A stretch of DNA of 38,376 nucleotides from Eubacterium sp. (lineage in GTDB: Bacteria > Bacillota > Clostridia > Oscillospirales > Acutalibacteraceae): assembly GCA_017463985.1 (NCBI GenBank), contig JAFUEH010000035.1:1-38376 (forward strand), read 5' to 3'. Shown one piece after another: positions 24,889 through 33,616 of the stretch. The position numbers were made by a program, and so were the translations under genes. The notes under the pieces were generated by a model. The model saw only the letters and a program-made list of their open reading frames with translations, was not told where the DNA came from and did no database searches. Numbering within the stretch: the stretch's first letter is position 1; every line of letters begins with the position of its first letter.

Positions 24889-26574
24889 GTGGCAGCAAAA
24901 AACAAAACTAACTATTTCAGTTCCGCAGCGCTCCTGCTCACTACCTCAGTACTGGTGAAGGTGCTCGGCGCAGTTTATAAGATACCGCTGACGGCCTTTA
25001 TCGGCGCTGTCGGCAGAGGCTATTTTGCCACCGCTTACAACCTATATATGCCGCTGCACGTGATCCTAATGGGTTCATTGCCGATCGCCCTTTCGCGGTT
25101 GGTCAGCCGTCATAACGCCGTCGGAGATGTTACCGCGCTTTCCTCCTTGCGCAAGGGAGCGCTTTCGGTATTTACAGCGGTAGGTGCTGTCGGAACAGGG
25201 ATCATTTTGTTAGCGGCGATGCCCTACACGCGCTGGATCGCCGGTTCGCCTAAAAGCATCTATACCGTATTGGTGTTAGCGCCAAGCCTGCTGTTCGCCT
25301 GCGTTGCTGCCTGTCAGCGCAGTTATTTTGAAGGACTGTTGAATATGCGCCCGACGGCCGTTTCGCAAATACTGGAGGCTGTCTGCAAGCTTTTGTTCGG
25401 ACTGGCGCTGGCCAAGTGGTCCTTAGCGTATCTCTTGCACCAATTTTCCGCAACCGGTATGATATTGGACCGGCCGTTCAATACGGAATCGGAGGCACTG
25501 AGCTTCATTTATCCGATCACCTCGGCGGCGGCCATGCTCGGCGTGACCTTCGGTACCTTAGTCAGCATGGTGTATACCGGCGTTTACACCACGCTTTACC
25601 GTGACCGCTCACTGCCGCGCGTCAGTGCCGGCGAGGGTAAGCGAGAGCTGCTTCACTTTTCCTTTCCGATCATGGTCAGCTGTGCGGTACAGAGCGTATT
25701 TCAGTTTTTGGATACCGCCACGGTGCAGCTGGCGCTGAGCCGCACAAACATAGCGGCTCTCAAGGCGCTGTATGCGGATAGCCTGCAGCTGGCAACGGTA
25801 CCGGACGGCGATCTGGTGACTTATATTTACGGATTGTTTTCTGCTTCACTGGACTTTAAAAATCTGATTCCCGGTATTACCATGGCGCTGGGTGTTTGTG
25901 CAGTACCTGCTGTCTGTCGCGAGTATGAAAGCGACAACCGTGAACACTTGACATCACTGATGAATACGGTTTATCGGGCAACGGCGCTGCTGTCCGTTGG
26001 CGGCGGTGTATTGCTGGCACTGACGGCGGAGCCGATCCTGCGCCTTTTTTACGGCAGCGCTGCGCCCGATTTGGTAGCAGGCTGTGCGGAACCGGTGAAA
26101 TATTTTGCGCTGACGGTGCCGGTTTATGCGATGGCGTCTACGGCCGTGTTTTTTGTGCAGGCGCTCGGTAAGCCGGAGCGCTCGATCGTACCGTATATCG
26201 TATCCGGTCTTGTGCGGATGGTGCTGAACATGGTTTTAGTACCGCGTGGAGAGCTGATTTTAAACGGTGCGGTGATTGCCGGTGCGATCGGCTATGCGGT
26301 GCTTGCGGTGATGAATATGGTGATCGCCGGCCGGTTATCCGGCGTACGTGCTGACCTTCAGTCCGTGCTGTGGAAACCGTTGATCATCGGCGCGGTTGCG
26401 TTTTTCGTCTGCCGTTTCCTGTTTTCGACAATGACAGACAGGTTTGGCGATGTTGTCAATTTATTGATTGAAGCGGCTGTTTTTAGCGTGATCTTCTGTA
26501 TCTTGTGTTTGCTTTTGAGGGAAGTGAAGCTGCAGGAAATAATTTCCGCTTTTCAACGTAAAAAAATGGCTTAA
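24889..26574 (+). CDS. SpoVB/YabM-like polysaccharide flippase (MATE/MVF superfamily)
   Basis: About 561 residues with roughly 14 hydrophobic segments and short loops. The first segment after a basic N-terminus is typical of SpoVB/YabM/MurJ-type lipid-linked oligosaccharide flippases. Its place just before mazG matches yabM in Bacillus, which favours a role in cell-wall or spore-cortex precursor export. Start codon is uncertain: GTG at 24889 is preceded by GGTGAT; GTG at 24880 and TTG at 24874 are in the same frame but fall in the terminator T tract or leave no ribosome binding site. The last residues (FQRKKMA) are basic and cytosolic. Confidence 0.85.
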   Translation: MAAKNKTNYFSSAALLLTTSVLVKVLGAVYKIPLTAFIGAVGRGYFATAYNLYMPLHVILMGSLPIALSRLVSRHNAVGDVTALSSLRKGALSVFTAVGAVGTGIILLAAMPYTRWIAGSPKSIYTVLVLAPSLLFACVAACQRSYFEGLLNMRPTAVSQILEAVCKLLFGLALAKWSLAYLLHQFSATGMILDRPFNTESEALSFIYPITSAAAMLGVTFGTLVSMVYTGVYTTLYRDRSLPRVSAGEGKRELLHFSFPIMVSCAVQSVFQFLDTATVQLALSRTNIAALKALYADSLQLATVPDGDLVTYIYGLFSASLDFKNLIPGITMALGVCAVPAVCREYESDNREHLTSLMNTVYRATALLSVGGGVLLALTAEPILRLFYGSAAPDLVAGCAEPVKYFALTVPVYAMASTAVFFVQALGKPERSIVPYIVSGLVRMVLNMVLVPRGELILNGAVIAGAIGYAVLAVMNMVIAGRLSGVRADLQSVLWKPLIIGAVAFFVCRFLFSTMTDRFGDVVNLLIEAAVFSVIFCILCLLLREVKLQEIISAFQRKKMA

Positions 26575-26578
26575 ATAC

Positions 26579-26607
26579 TTGATTTACGGAGCAAAATATA
26601 GTATTAT
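26579..26607 (+). promoter_or_regulatory. Probable promoter of mazG
   Basis: TTGATT (26579-26584), 17 nt, TATTAT (26602-26607), starting directly after the flippase stop. It would give a leader of about 80 nt that contains the hairpin at 26619-26656. Confidence 0.55.
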
Positions 26608-26618
26608 TAGTTATAGCA

Positions 26619-26656
26619 AGGGCACAAATTCTCCTAGGTATTGAGTTTGTGCCTTT
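26619..26656 (+). terminator. Hairpin in the flippase-mazG gap (terminator or leader structure)
   Basis: GGCACAAATTC (26621-26631) pairs with GAGTTTGTGCC (26643-26653) with one G-U pair. The T run after it is poor (TTTCTGTT). It may be a weak terminator for the flippase. If the promoter at 26579 is real, it is a leader hairpin of mazG. TTCTCCT at 26629-26635 is exactly complementary to the mazG ribosome binding site AGGAGAA at 26683-26689. Confidence 0.45.
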
Positions 26657-26693
26657 CTGTTGAAACTATTAATCTTCTGAACAGGAGAACGGT

Positions 26694-27500
26694 ATGGCAG
26701 TTGATTTTGAATTAAAGGATCGGTACGGTATTGAGGATTTAATTTCAATTGTCAGAGTCCTCCGCGCACCCGGCGGTTGTCCTTGGGACAGGGAACAGAC
26801 GCACGAATCCATTAGGAAGAATTTTATTGAAGAAACGTATGAAGTCATTGAGGCTATCAATAAGCAGGATACCGCGCTGCTGAAGGAAGAGCTGGGCGAT
26901 GTGCTGCTTCAGGTGGCGCTGCATACGGAAATGGAACGTGAAAAGGGCACCTTCACCTTCGACGACGTTGCTAACGACATTGTGCAAAAGCTGGTGATTC
27001 GCCATCCGCACGTGTTTGGTGAGGTCGTTGCGAATAACGAGGAGGAGGCGCTCGATAGCTGGAACGCCGCGAAGCAGCAGTCAAAGGGGATGAAAAGCCA
27101 AAGCGAAAGTATGCTTTCCGTTCCGCGTGAGCTGCCGGCTTTGATGCGTGCGCAAAAAATACAGCATAAGGCGGCAAAGGTTGGCTTTGACTGGGATCAT
27201 GTCGACGGTGCCGTGGACAAGCTGTATGAAGAGATTAATGAGTTAAAAACGGCGATGTCTGACGGCGATCAGGCTGCGGTGGAGGAAGAATTCGGTGATG
27301 TGCTGTTTTCTTGCGTCAACATTGCACGTTTCCTGAAGCTTGACAGTGAAGAGGCGCTGACCGCTTCAACGGATAAGTTTTTGTCACGCTTTACGGAGGT
27401 GGAACGTTTGGCGCGCGAAAGAGGCATTGACATGAAGGAAGCCTCCCTCAGTACGCTGGATCAGCTGTGGGACGAAGCCAAGAAAATAAAAAGCGAATAA
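26694..27500 (+). CDS. mazG: Nucleoside triphosphate pyrophosphohydrolase
   Basis: 268 residues with two MazG domains. The first has [12 protein letters not shown] and the metal motif [10 protein letters not shown] followed by [13 protein letters not shown]. The second repeats this as [10 protein letters not shown] and [13 protein letters not shown]. The enzyme hydrolyses abnormal NTPs to NMP and pyrophosphate. The Bacillus equivalent YabN carries an extra N-terminal methylase domain, which is absent here as in E. coli MazG. The ATG follows AGGAG. It sits in the yabM-yabN-yabO position with HU inserted behind it. Confidence 0.95.
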   Translation: MAVDFELKDRYGIEDLISIVRVLRAPGGCPWDREQTHESIRKNFIEETYEVIEAINKQDTALLKEELGDVLLQVALHTEMEREKGTFTFDDVANDIVQKLVIRHPHVFGEVVANNEEEALDSWNAAKQQSKGMKSQSESMLSVPRELPALMRAQKIQHKAAKVGFDWDHVDGAVDKLYEEINELKTAMSDGDQAAVEEEFGDVLFSCVNIARFLKLDSEEALTASTDKFLSRFTEVERLARERGIDMKEASLSTLDQLWDEAKKIKSE

Positions 27501-27519
27501 TCGCAACGGAGGAAATTTT

Positions 27520-27795
27520 ATGAACAAAACTGAACTCGTAGCAGCAGTAGCTGCAAAGGCAGAACTTTCTAAGAAGGACGCAGACGCAGCTGTAGCAGCA
27601 GTTGTAGAGGCTATTACCGGCGCACTGGCTGACGGTGAGAAGGTTTCTCTTGTTGGCTTTGGTACGTTTGAGGTGAAAGATCGTGCTGCTCGCACCGGCT
27701 TAAATCCTCGCACCGGCGAAAAGATCGAAATCGCTGCAGCAAAGGCTCCGGCATTCAAGGCTGGCAAGGCTCTCAAGGATGCTGTCAACAAGTAA
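27520..27795 (+). CDS. hup: HU-family DNA-binding protein
   Basis: 91 residues, full-length [23 protein letters not shown] forms the dimerisation helices, [20 protein letters not shown] leads into the arm, and [12 protein letters not shown] carries the DNA-intercalating Pro. It compacts and bends DNA as a dimer. Codons are strongly biased (GCA, AAG, CTG), as expected of a highly expressed gene. The ATG follows GGAGG. A strong terminator lies directly after it. Confidence 0.97.
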   Translation: MNKTELVAAVAAKAELSKKDADAAVAAVVEAITGALADGEKVSLVGFGTFEVKDRAARTGLNPRTGEKIEIAAAKAPAFKAGKALKDAVNK

Positions 27796-27810
27796 TTAGC
27801 TTTTTAAACA

Positions 27811-27838
27811 GAGGGCGTCACAGACGCCCTTTTGTTTT
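27811..27838 (+). terminator. Intrinsic terminator after HU
   Basis: GGGCGTC (27813-27819) and GACGCCC (27823-27829) with an ACA loop, then TTTTGTTTT. It ends 11 nt before the rqcP start codon. Partial read-through would keep HU abundant and RqcP low. Confidence 0.85.
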
Positions 27839-27849
27839 CAGGAGACGTA

Positions 27850-28089
27850 ATGAGATTAGACAAATATTTGAAGGTCACCCGTATCATTAAGCGCAGAACA
27901 GTGGCGAATGAGGCTTGCGACGCCGGCAGAGTGGCGGTGAACGGCAGGGTCGCCCGCGCATCCTATGACGTTAAGATCGGTGATAAAATCACGGTATCGC
28001 TTGGCCAGGGAGAACGTACCTTTGAGGTGCTGGCCGTCAGCGAGCACGTCCTCAAGGAGGACGCTTCCAAAATGTATAAGGTGTTATAA
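27850..28089 (+). CDS. rqcP: S4-domain RNA-binding protein RqcP (YabO/Hsp15-like)
   Basis: 79 residues, a single S4 domain (RLDKYLKVTRIIKRRTVANEA near the N-terminus, VAVNGRVARASYDVKIGD following). In Bacillus, RqcP binds the obstructed 50S subunit with RqcH and helps poly-alanine tailing in ribosome quality control. The position after mazG matches yabO. I chose the ATG at 27850 behind CAGGAG; a TTG at 27832 lies in the terminator T tract. Confidence 0.92.
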   Translation: MRLDKYLKVTRIIKRRTVANEACDAGRVAVNGRVARASYDVKIGDKITVSLGQGERTFEVLAVSEHVLKEDASKMYKVL

Positions 28090-28106
28090 AAAGAGCCTTA
28101 CATGAA

Positions 28107-28140
28107 GAAACTCGGCAGATTATTTCTGCCGAGTTCTTTT
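28107..28140. terminator. Bidirectional terminator between rqcP and the ligase gene
   Basis: AACTCGGCAGA (28109-28119) and TCTGCCGAGTT (28125-28135) form a perfect 11-bp stem with a 5-nt loop. CTTTTACTT follows on the + strand. It lies between two convergent genes and probably serves rqcP; the T run on the other strand is weaker. Confidence 0.75.
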
Positions 28141-28142
28141 AC

Positions 28143-29486
28143 TTATTGAACTTGTTTTTCTTTCGCCTCTTCGTAATCGGCGGAGGTGAGCTCCTCATAG
28201 TCTGAGAGGTCGTCCTCGGCCAACTGCAGCCGGCCTTCTTCCATACGCAGCGTCGCTTCGATCAGCCCCAGCAGGGCAAAGAAAATCATCATTTCCTTCG
28301 CGCTTTGCAGGGTGAATTCAAACATAGAGATCGTGATGAAGCCAACCAGGGAGGCGGTATAAAGCACGGCGTAGGGGCGGTATAGCGCGCTTTTTCCTTT
28401 AAACAGCGCCAGTAATGCTTTGACGATCACGGCAATGATTAAGCCGACAAACACAGCGCCCAGCAAACCGCCCTCTACCAGCGCCTGTAAAAACAGGTTG
28501 TGCGTATGGGCGCGGTCTAAGCCGTAGGTATCGCGCAGCAGGGTGTGGATATTATCCGTTCCGGCGCCGAGACCGATGATCGGGTGATGCAGGAACATAT
28601 CCAGACTGTATTGCCATATATCCATTCGGTGGTTGTTGGAGGCTAAAAAGTCGCCCTTTGAATTGATATACCGCAGCGATAAGCCGAGCGGCACGGCGAT
28701 GGCTAAGATCAGAACAAACGGAAACAGCTTTCTGAATATACGCTTGTTACTGATTAGCATAATAATGATAGAGATCGCGACCGCGATATACGCCCCTCTG
28801 GAGAAGGTACACACGACGCCGCCGAGCGCCAGTAACAGGCAAATACTGCTGATTCTTCTGTTTTTTGAATGTTTAAAAAAGACAGTGCCGAACGCACAAA
28901 ACGGCGTAGTAATAATCAGGTAAGTCGCCAATATCAGCGGATTGTCAAAGGTCGCGGAGGCGCGGGAGGAATAGGGCTTATTGATAATTTCCACCGGCAG
29001 CAGCTTAAAGACCTTGTCGTTCAGCTCATAGAAAAGCGGATTCGCAAGCGTGTGCTCCCAGCCAAAGTGCTTGCTGAGGTTGAAGGTGACGATCTCCACG
29101 ATGGCGATCAGTCCGATAATACCGGTAGAAACATTGATTGCTGTGATCGCCAGCTTCAGCTTTTCCTTTGTGTTGACAACGTTCGCAATCAGCGCATATG
29201 TCAGAAAGCAGCCCATCCACAGCAGGGAAATCAATAGAGAGGACAGGTGCGATTTGCTCCATACAGAAGAAATCAGCATATATACGGTATAGGAAAAAAA
29301 GACCTTGCCCAGTTCGCCCAGCTTTGCGTTCCGGCCGGTTTTTTTGAAATGGACAATAAAGTAAGTATATAATGCAAATATGAAGAGAGGTGCAATATAT
29401 TCGGGCGTCAGCATCGAGAAGCCAAGCGTGACTAACAACCCTTGAAACAGCTTTCTGTCGGTAGTACCGCCCAGCTGCGAAGCCAT
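28143..29486 (-). CDS. O-antigen ligase/polymerase-like membrane protein
   Basis: 447 residues with about ten or more hydrophobic segments. The conserved Wzy_C-type loop is recognisable: GLGAGTDNIH, then AHTHNLFLQALVEGG near residue 325, a segment used for transferring lipid-linked glycans. The C-terminus is an acidic cytosolic tail. The exact acceptor cannot be predicted; polysaccharide polymerisation or ligation at the outer face of the membrane is likely. The ATG follows AAGGAAG. The gene runs against all its neighbours and splits the yab cluster, which suggests insertion, although base composition looks similar. Confidence 0.85.
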   Translation of the reverse strand: MASQLGGTTDRKLFQGLLVTLGFSMLTPEYIAPLFIFALYTYFIVHFKKTGRNAKLGELGKVFFSYTVYMLISSVWSKSHLSSLLISLLWMGCFLTYALIANVVNTKEKLKLAITAINVSTGIIGLIAIVEIVTFNLSKHFGWEHTLANPLFYELNDKVFKLLPVEIINKPYSSRASATFDNPLILATYLIITTPFCAFGTVFFKHSKNRRISSICLLLALGGVVCTFSRGAYIAVAISIIIMLISNKRIFRKLFPFVLILAIAVPLGLSLRYINSKGDFLASNNHRMDIWQYSLDMFLHHPIIGLGAGTDNIHTLLRDTYGLDRAHTHNLFLQALVEGGLLGAVFVGLIIAVIVKALLALFKGKSALYRPYAVLYTASLVGFITISMFEFTLQSAKEMMIFFALLGLIEATLRMEEGRLQLAEDDLSDYEELTSADYEEAKEKQVQ

Positions 29487-29549
29487 AGATTCACTTCCTT
29501 AAGAACGATTCCTGTCAGCGGCCGTTTTCGTTGACTGCTGACTGCCTTG

Positions 29550-29578
29550 ATAATACCACAACACCGCTGTGATTGCAA
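29550..29578 (-). promoter_or_regulatory. Promoter of the ligase gene
   Basis: On the minus strand TTGCAA (29578-29573), 17 nt, TATTAT (29555-29550), with TGG before the -10 (extended -10). It is about 65 nt upstream of the ATG and divergent from the promoter at 29639. Confidence 0.65.
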
Positions 29579-29638
29579 GATTTTTATCCATTTTTTGCTG
29601 TTTGTGTTTATTATAATATTTAAAATTAAAAATTATGG

Positions 29639-29667
29639 TTGCATTGTTGCAACGAATCATGTATAAT
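29639..29667 (+). promoter_or_regulatory. Promoter of the first parvulin gene
   Basis: TTGCAT (29639-29644), 17 nt, TATAAT (29662-29667). The leader to the ATG at 29710 is about 35 nt. Confidence 0.7.
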
Positions 29668-29709
29668 ACTATTTTGTTAAATTATAATTAATGACGAGGA
29701 GTTTTGTTT

Positions 29710-31626
29710 ATGAGTGATAAAAATATTAAAAATGCTCCGATGAACGAAAACGAGGCCAAAAGCACCGTAGAAGAAAATGCGGCCAAAACCGAGGTGCTCT
29801 TTGACGAGGAACCGACGGAGACCTCCGCAGAGCCGGCAGAGGAGAGTGCCTACGATCCTGAGAATCCGACGTATGAGGAAAACGATAACTGGGAGTTTGA
29901 AGCCGAGGCGTTAACCTTAAAGAACACAGTGATCGAGGGTGACGAGCTGGAGGTTGAACTGCCGGAGAAGCCGGTGGCGCAGACGCGCGAGCGGCCAAAG
30001 GCGGTACAGCCGGTAGCTGCTCCGACGGTACAAAAGGTCAATACGGATAACAAAAACGTCACCAAGTTCCTGATCACTGCGATCATAGCGGTGCTGGTGA
30101 TCGGTGTGCTGACCTTTTTCGGTATCCGTTACTACACCGTACCGAACACCTCCGAAAAAATGAATCCAGGTAACGTGGCAATGACGGTAGGCGACCAAAA
30201 GATCTCGCTCGGTATGTATAATTACTACTATAAGTCCGTTGTCAATAGCATCAAGTCGAACGCGATGTACGGCTATTATCCGGATCTGGATATCTACACT
30301 GATTTTAATCAGCAGGAGACGACGGACGACGACGGCAACACCATGACCTGGGCAGAGCGTTTTGATAAGGAAGCTCAGGATCAAATCCAAATGATTGCCG
30401 CTTTCTATGAAATGGCGCTGGAAAACGGCGTAACACTGACAGAGGACCAGCAGGAGCAGATCACGAGCACGATGACCGAGCTCGAATCCGCTGCCGTGGC
30501 CGACGGTAAATCCGTCGATGAGTATATCTCTGAAAATTACGGCGATTACTGCGGTTATGCTACGCTGGAAAAGATGATTACCATGAGTATGGTGGCGCAG
30601 AACTACTATGTGATGCAGTCTGCTTCTATTGCACCGACAGAGGCGGAAATTGAGGCTTATGCGGATGAACACATCAGCGAATACCTGACGGCGGATATCG
30701 CTTATCTGGTCATCCCTTATGACGAAACGACCCACGACACCGTGATGGCGTCAGCAGAGGAGTATGCTGCCGGCTTTACCACTGCGGAGGACCTCATCGC
30801 TGCCATTCCTACGGCTTGCGCGGATCTCATTCAAAGCTATGTGGACATGGGCTATTACGCTTCTGCCGAAGCAGGCGCTGAAGATTTAGCAACGCAGGTT
30901 GAGCTGACGCTCTCTCAGGAATATGTGAGCAATGGTTTCCCGTCAGAAGTTTATGACTGGGTAATGTCGGCTGAGGCGGCAATCGGTAGCTGTAAGGCCT
31001 TTGACGTAGCGGATAACGGCTTTGCGCTGATCGTGCTGAAGGAGACAGAGGCGACTCCGGACGAGGAGACAGTGTTCACCGTCCGTCATATCCTGATTCA
31101 GCCGGAGACCGAGACGGAGGAAGTCACCGACGAAACAACGGGCGAAACGACCGAGCAGGCATTGCCGGCGACAGAGGAACAGCTGGCGGCAGCGAAGACC
31201 AAGGCTGACGAGGTTTACGCAGAGTATCAGAACGGCGACAAGACAGAGCTTAGCTTTGCCAAGCTGGCGGAAGAGTATTCCGAGGACCCCGGTTCTACAC
31301 TGGAGCAGAGCGGCGTGTACGGCGGTATTTATGAAAATATTGCCGCGAGTGAAAATTTTGCAGAGGAATTCAAGGCTTGGGCACTGGATCCGGCAAGACA
31401 GTACGGTGACACCGACATTGTAGAAACGCAGTTCGGCTATCACATTATGTACTTTGTGTACAGTGGTCCGAAGTATCTCGGTCAGGCAAGAACCTCTCTG
31501 TGTGTGGAAATGCAGGACGGTGCTGCCGACGACTACGCGACAAAGCTTTATGACAGCGTGCTGGCAAAGAGAACGCCTGCCGCACCGGAGACCGCCGCTG
31601 ATACGACCGGCGAGATTGCGGAATAA
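29710..31626 (+). CDS. Membrane-anchored parvulin-type peptidyl-prolyl isomerase (first copy)
   Basis: 638 residues. An acidic cytosolic N-terminus of about 118 residues precedes one transmembrane helix (about 120-142). An outer chaperone-like helical region follows (SurA/PrsA type, starting near YNYYYKS and DDDGNTMTWAERF). A PpiC domain runs from about 455 (VRHILIQ at 458) to 595 (GYHIMYFV). The role would be folding of secreted proteins at the outer face. No lipobox is seen, unlike PrsA, so the anchor is a helix. I chose the ATG at 29710 behind GAGGAG; a TTG at 29704 has no spacing for it. It is paralogous to the next gene. Confidence 0.88.
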   Translation: MSDKNIKNAPMNENEAKSTVEENAAKTEVLFDEEPTETSAEPAEESAYDPENPTYEENDNWEFEAEALTLKNTVIEGDELEVELPEKPVAQTRERPKAVQPVAAPTVQKVNTDNKNVTKFLITAIIAVLVIGVLTFFGIRYYTVPNTSEKMNPGNVAMTVGDQKISLGMYNYYYKSVVNSIKSNAMYGYYPDLDIYTDFNQQETTDDDGNTMTWAERFDKEAQDQIQMIAAFYEMALENGVTLTEDQQEQITSTMTELESAAVADGKSVDEYISENYGDYCGYATLEKMITMSMVAQNYYVMQSASIAPTEAEIEAYADEHISEYLTADIAYLVIPYDETTHDTVMASAEEYAAGFTTAEDLIAAIPTACADLIQSYVDMGYYASAEAGAEDLATQVELTLSQEYVSNGFPSEVYDWVMSAEAAIGSCKAFDVADNGFALIVLKETEATPDEETVFTVRHILIQPETETEEVTDETTGETTEQALPATEEQLAAAKTKADEVYAEYQNGDKTELSFAKLAEEYSEDPGSTLEQSGVYGGIYENIAASENFAEEFKAWALDPARQYGDTDIVETQFGYHIMYFVYSGPKYLGQARTSLCVEMQDGAADDYATKLYDSVLAKRTPAAPETAADTTGEIAE

Positions 31627-31649
31627 ATTGTAATTTTTAAAGGTAATAC

Positions 31650-31678
31650 TTGTAATCTTTCAAAAAGTATAGTAAAAT
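31650..31678 (+). promoter_or_regulatory. Probable promoter of the second parvulin gene
   Basis: TTGTAA (31650-31655), 17 nt, TAAAAT (31673-31678). A 7-bp hairpin (31692-31698 with 31708-31714) lies near the 5' end of the predicted leader and lacks a T tract, so it is not a terminator. Confidence 0.5.
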
Positions 31679-31745
31679 ATGTTGGCGTATGCAGCCTGTC
31701 CCCGAGGCAGGCTGATGCAATAACCTGAAAAGGATGAGAATAATT

Positions 31746-33596
31746 ATGGCTAAAGAATTAGAAAACGACAAGCTTGCCGCCAAGCGTGAACAGGCGGAAG
31801 CGAAAAAGCAGGAGCTTGCTGATCAGATTGCAGATATCAAAGCGAAGATCCTGGAATCGAATGACGAAAACGAAAAGAAGACGCTCCGTAAGCAGCGCGA
31901 TGAGCTGGTCAAAATGAGAGACGGCATAGTAATTACGGACGATAAGGTAACCGTACCGATGGCGGCAAAGGCCAAAAAGGCGCTCACCGCTTGCATCGTG
32001 TGTGTTGTTATCGTTGCACTGCTGGTGACGTATGTCGCTACCGGCGCTGTACGTCACGGTCTGATCGCAAGAACCGGCCTGCCGCAGCGGACGATCACCG
32101 GTGTTGTTCTGACTGACGACAAGGGCGTGAAGCATAACATCAAGGTGGCGACTTATAATTATTATTACGCTACTTATTACAACAGCCTGTACCAGACCGG
32201 CCAGATGTTTGCCCAGTACGGCACGTCGGATTCTAACAGCTATCCTGATTTTGATGAAAAGCTGTCTGCACAGACCTATACCGACGATGACGGTAATGTG
32301 ATGACTTGGGAAGAGCATTTCCGTGACGAGGTGCTGGAGAATATCAAGGACACCTATATGTACTATTATGCAGCGTTGGCTGCTAATAACGGCGAGGAGC
32401 CGGAAATTAAGGAATCTCAGCAAGAATCGATCGACGACGCGATCGCGTCTTATGAGGAAAGCGGCGCTACCTACGGCTTTACTGTTGACGGCTATCTGCA
32501 AGCCGTGATTGGCAGTGGCATTAACGAGGCATTCGTCAGACATGAGATGAAGGTGACCTATATCGCTCAGAATTATCTGGAGGATTTTACCAAGGAGCTT
32601 TCCAATAAGGAATATACCGACGAAGAATACAATGCTTACTACAGCGAGCACGAGCAGGAGCTGCAGTCTGTTGACATCATGCACTTTGAAGCAGAGAGTG
32701 AGGACGAGGCTGCTGAGTTTGTGGCTGCGCTGAACGACGACGGCTCTAACTTTGCCGAGCTGGCTTACAGCTATAGCGGCGAGGAGACGGATCAGGATCC
32801 GGTAGAGCTTACCTATTATAATATGACCTACGGCACCATGGAGAACCTTTCCTGGGATATCTGCACTGCCGAGGAGGTTGCGTCAGAGGAAGAAGAGGCT
32901 GCCGACGAGGAAACGGAGGAAGAGCATACACACGCTTATCCGGGTCTTGACTATCTGTTCTCTTCTGAGAGACAGGCCGGCGAAAAGTTCAACGATACAA
33001 AGTCTGTTATCTATATCATTAAGCCCACCTATCTTTCTGACGTCACACCGGTTACGGTTCGTCATATCCTGATCACGCCGGACGATATGAAGCCGGAGGA
33101 AGAGGAAACAGACGAGGAGACCACGGAAGAAGCAACCGAGGAAACCGAAGATACGACGGAAGAGCTTTCCGACGAGGAGTTGGACGCGCTGGCTGCGGAA
33201 AAGGCACAGGCCGTGCTGGATGAATACCTTGCTGGCGAGCAGACCGAGGACGCCTTTGCTGCGCTGGCTAAGGAGAATTCCAGCGACGGTAACGCAGAGG
33301 ACGGCGGCATCTATGAAAACGTTGTACCGAATCAGATGGTGAACACCTTTAACGCTTGGTGCTTTGACGCAAACCGTCAGGCAGGCGATACCGAAATTGT
33401 AAAGACGGAATACGGTTATCACGTGATGTATTTCGTCAGCAAGAGCGAGCTGCCGGTATGGAAATATACCGCTCAGCAGGCACTGGCAGCAGAGGACTCT
33501 GACAGCGATCTGGATGCCTTTGACGAGGCGAATACGGTCAAGACCTCTTGGCTCGGCACACGCTTCATGAATAAGGACACGGATATTTCTAACTGA
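31746..33596 (+). CDS. Membrane-anchored parvulin-type peptidyl-prolyl isomerase (second copy)
   Basis: 616 residues. A charged N-terminal coiled coil (Lys/Glu/Gln-rich, 1 to about 60) lies in the cytosol. A transmembrane helix follows at about 79-101, then the same outer region as the first copy (ATYNYYYAT, DDDGNVMTWEEHF). The PpiC domain starts with VRHILITPDD (439-447). It is interrupted by an acidic Glu/Thr insert of about 30 residues and continues to GYHVMYFV. There are two further acidic patches (about 375-395). I preferred the ATG at 31746 behind AAAAGGA; an ATG at 31734 is too close to it. It is a tandem duplication of the first copy with diverged ends. Confidence 0.87.
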   Translation: MAKELENDKLAAKREQAEAKKQELADQIADIKAKILESNDENEKKTLRKQRDELVKMRDGIVITDDKVTVPMAAKAKKALTACIVCVVIVALLVTYVATGAVRHGLIARTGLPQRTITGVVLTDDKGVKHNIKVATYNYYYATYYNSLYQTGQMFAQYGTSDSNSYPDFDEKLSAQTYTDDDGNVMTWEEHFRDEVLENIKDTYMYYYAALAANNGEEPEIKESQQESIDDAIASYEESGATYGFTVDGYLQAVIGSGINEAFVRHEMKVTYIAQNYLEDFTKELSNKEYTDEEYNAYYSEHEQELQSVDIMHFEAESEDEAAEFVAALNDDGSNFAELAYSYSGEETDQDPVELTYYNMTYGTMENLSWDICTAEEVASEEEEAADEETEEEHTHAYPGLDYLFSSERQAGEKFNDTKSVIYIIKPTYLSDVTPVTVRHILITPDDMKPEEEETDEETTEEATEETEDTTEELSDEELDALAAEKAQAVLDEYLAGEQTEDAFAALAKENSSDGNAEDGGIYENVVPNQMVNTFNAWCFDANRQAGDTEIVKTEYGYHVMYFVSKSELPVWKYTAQQALAAEDSDSDLDAFDEANTVKTSWLGTRFMNKDTDISN

Positions 33597-33616
33597 TCAT
33601 AGAGGAACGATTAGCG

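Noticed and set aside
31691-31715. Leader hairpin of the second parvulin read as a terminator of the first.
   Set aside because: The stem is only 7 bp and is followed by ATGCAATAA, without a T tract. No role can be assigned.
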